From NCBI GenBank assembly GCA_002697705.1, contig NZXL01000061.1, positions 3,391-9,962 of the forward strand: DNA of 6,572 bases, given 5' to 3'. Shown piece after piece: positions 6,511 to 6,572 of the stretch. How positions within the stretch are numbered: the first letter of the stretch is position 1; each line of letters begins with the position of its first letter. The notes under the pieces were generated by a model. That model searched no databases, had not been told where the DNA came from, and worked only from the letters and a program-made list of their open reading frames with translations. The translations under genes and the position numbers were made by a program. This DNA is from Methanobacteriota archaeon (GTDB taxonomy: Archaea; Thermoplasmatota; Poseidoniia; Poseidoniales; Poseidoniaceae).

Positions 6511-6546
6511 GTGCTCGTACCGGGATACTATCTGCAAATACCATGG
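6511..6546 (-). repeat. Intergenic repeat, copy 3 (36-bp form)
   Basis: The core is 6522-6546 and the extension 6511-6521 (GTGCTC on the + strand) is shared with copy 1. It lies 145 bp upstream of the membrane protein ATG and 113 bp upstream of its TATA box in a long non-coding stretch (6366-6572) in which I see nothing else. What lies to its right is outside the window, so its distance to a preceding stop codon is unknown. Confidence 0.87.
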
Positions 6547-6572
6547 TAATATTCTCAGTTCAATTAATATTA

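Noticed and set aside
4212..6546. CRISPR array made of the three repeats.
   Set aside because: There are only three copies, spaced 443 and 1806 bp apart with complete genes between them, so the spacing is wrong for CRISPR.
6196..6549. Plus-strand reading frame of 117 codons over the start of the membrane protein gene.
   Set aside because: It has no TATA box at a suitable distance, is Ser-rich low-complexity opposite the acidic head, and runs through the promoter and repeat copy 3.

Overview
This 6.6-kb window holds seven genes and looks like chromosomal DNA of an uncultured marine euryarchaeon, most plausibly Marine Group II/III (Poseidoniales-like). That placement is inferred. The evidence is AT-rich DNA, TATA-box/BRE-like promoters sitting about 25-29 bp upstream of ATG codons (leaderless archaeal transcription), almost no Shine-Dalgarno sequences, and a secreted CARDB-type surface protein full of N-glycosylation sequons that ends in a membrane anchor. 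A phylogeny of the GYD, desaturase or GNAT protein would test it.

Layout, left half (1-3255): the 3' end of a DUF2817 (M14-like peptidase) gene on the + strand converges with a minus-strand membrane fatty acid desaturase carrying a long helical C-terminal tail. Next, on the minus strand, is a GNAT acetyltransferase of the COG3818 type. It is divergent from a plus-strand, two-repeat CARDB surface protein, and the 99-bp gap between the two holds both promoters.

Layout, right half (3280-6572): three minus-strand genes follow: a dienelactone-hydrolase-family alpha/beta hydrolase, a small GYD-domain protein, and a 532-residue membrane protein with a large helical extracytoplasmic domain that I do not recognise. 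The last gene is visibly more GC-rich than its neighbours.

The most unusual signal is a 25-bp intergenic repeat present three times in the same orientation (4223-4247, 4691-4715, 6522-6546), with 22 of 25 positions identical in all copies. Two copies extend to 36 bp with 32 identities. The repeats bracket single genes like cassette boundaries: two lie 50 and 51 bp past the stop codon of the preceding minus-strand gene. They match no element I recognise.

There is no evidence of a shared pathway among the genes. Most appear to be separately promoted housekeeping or surface functions: lipid modification, acetylation, hydrolysis and cell-surface proteins. No RNA gene, CRISPR array or transposase was found. 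Five of the seven starts are revised or discussed using promoter position.
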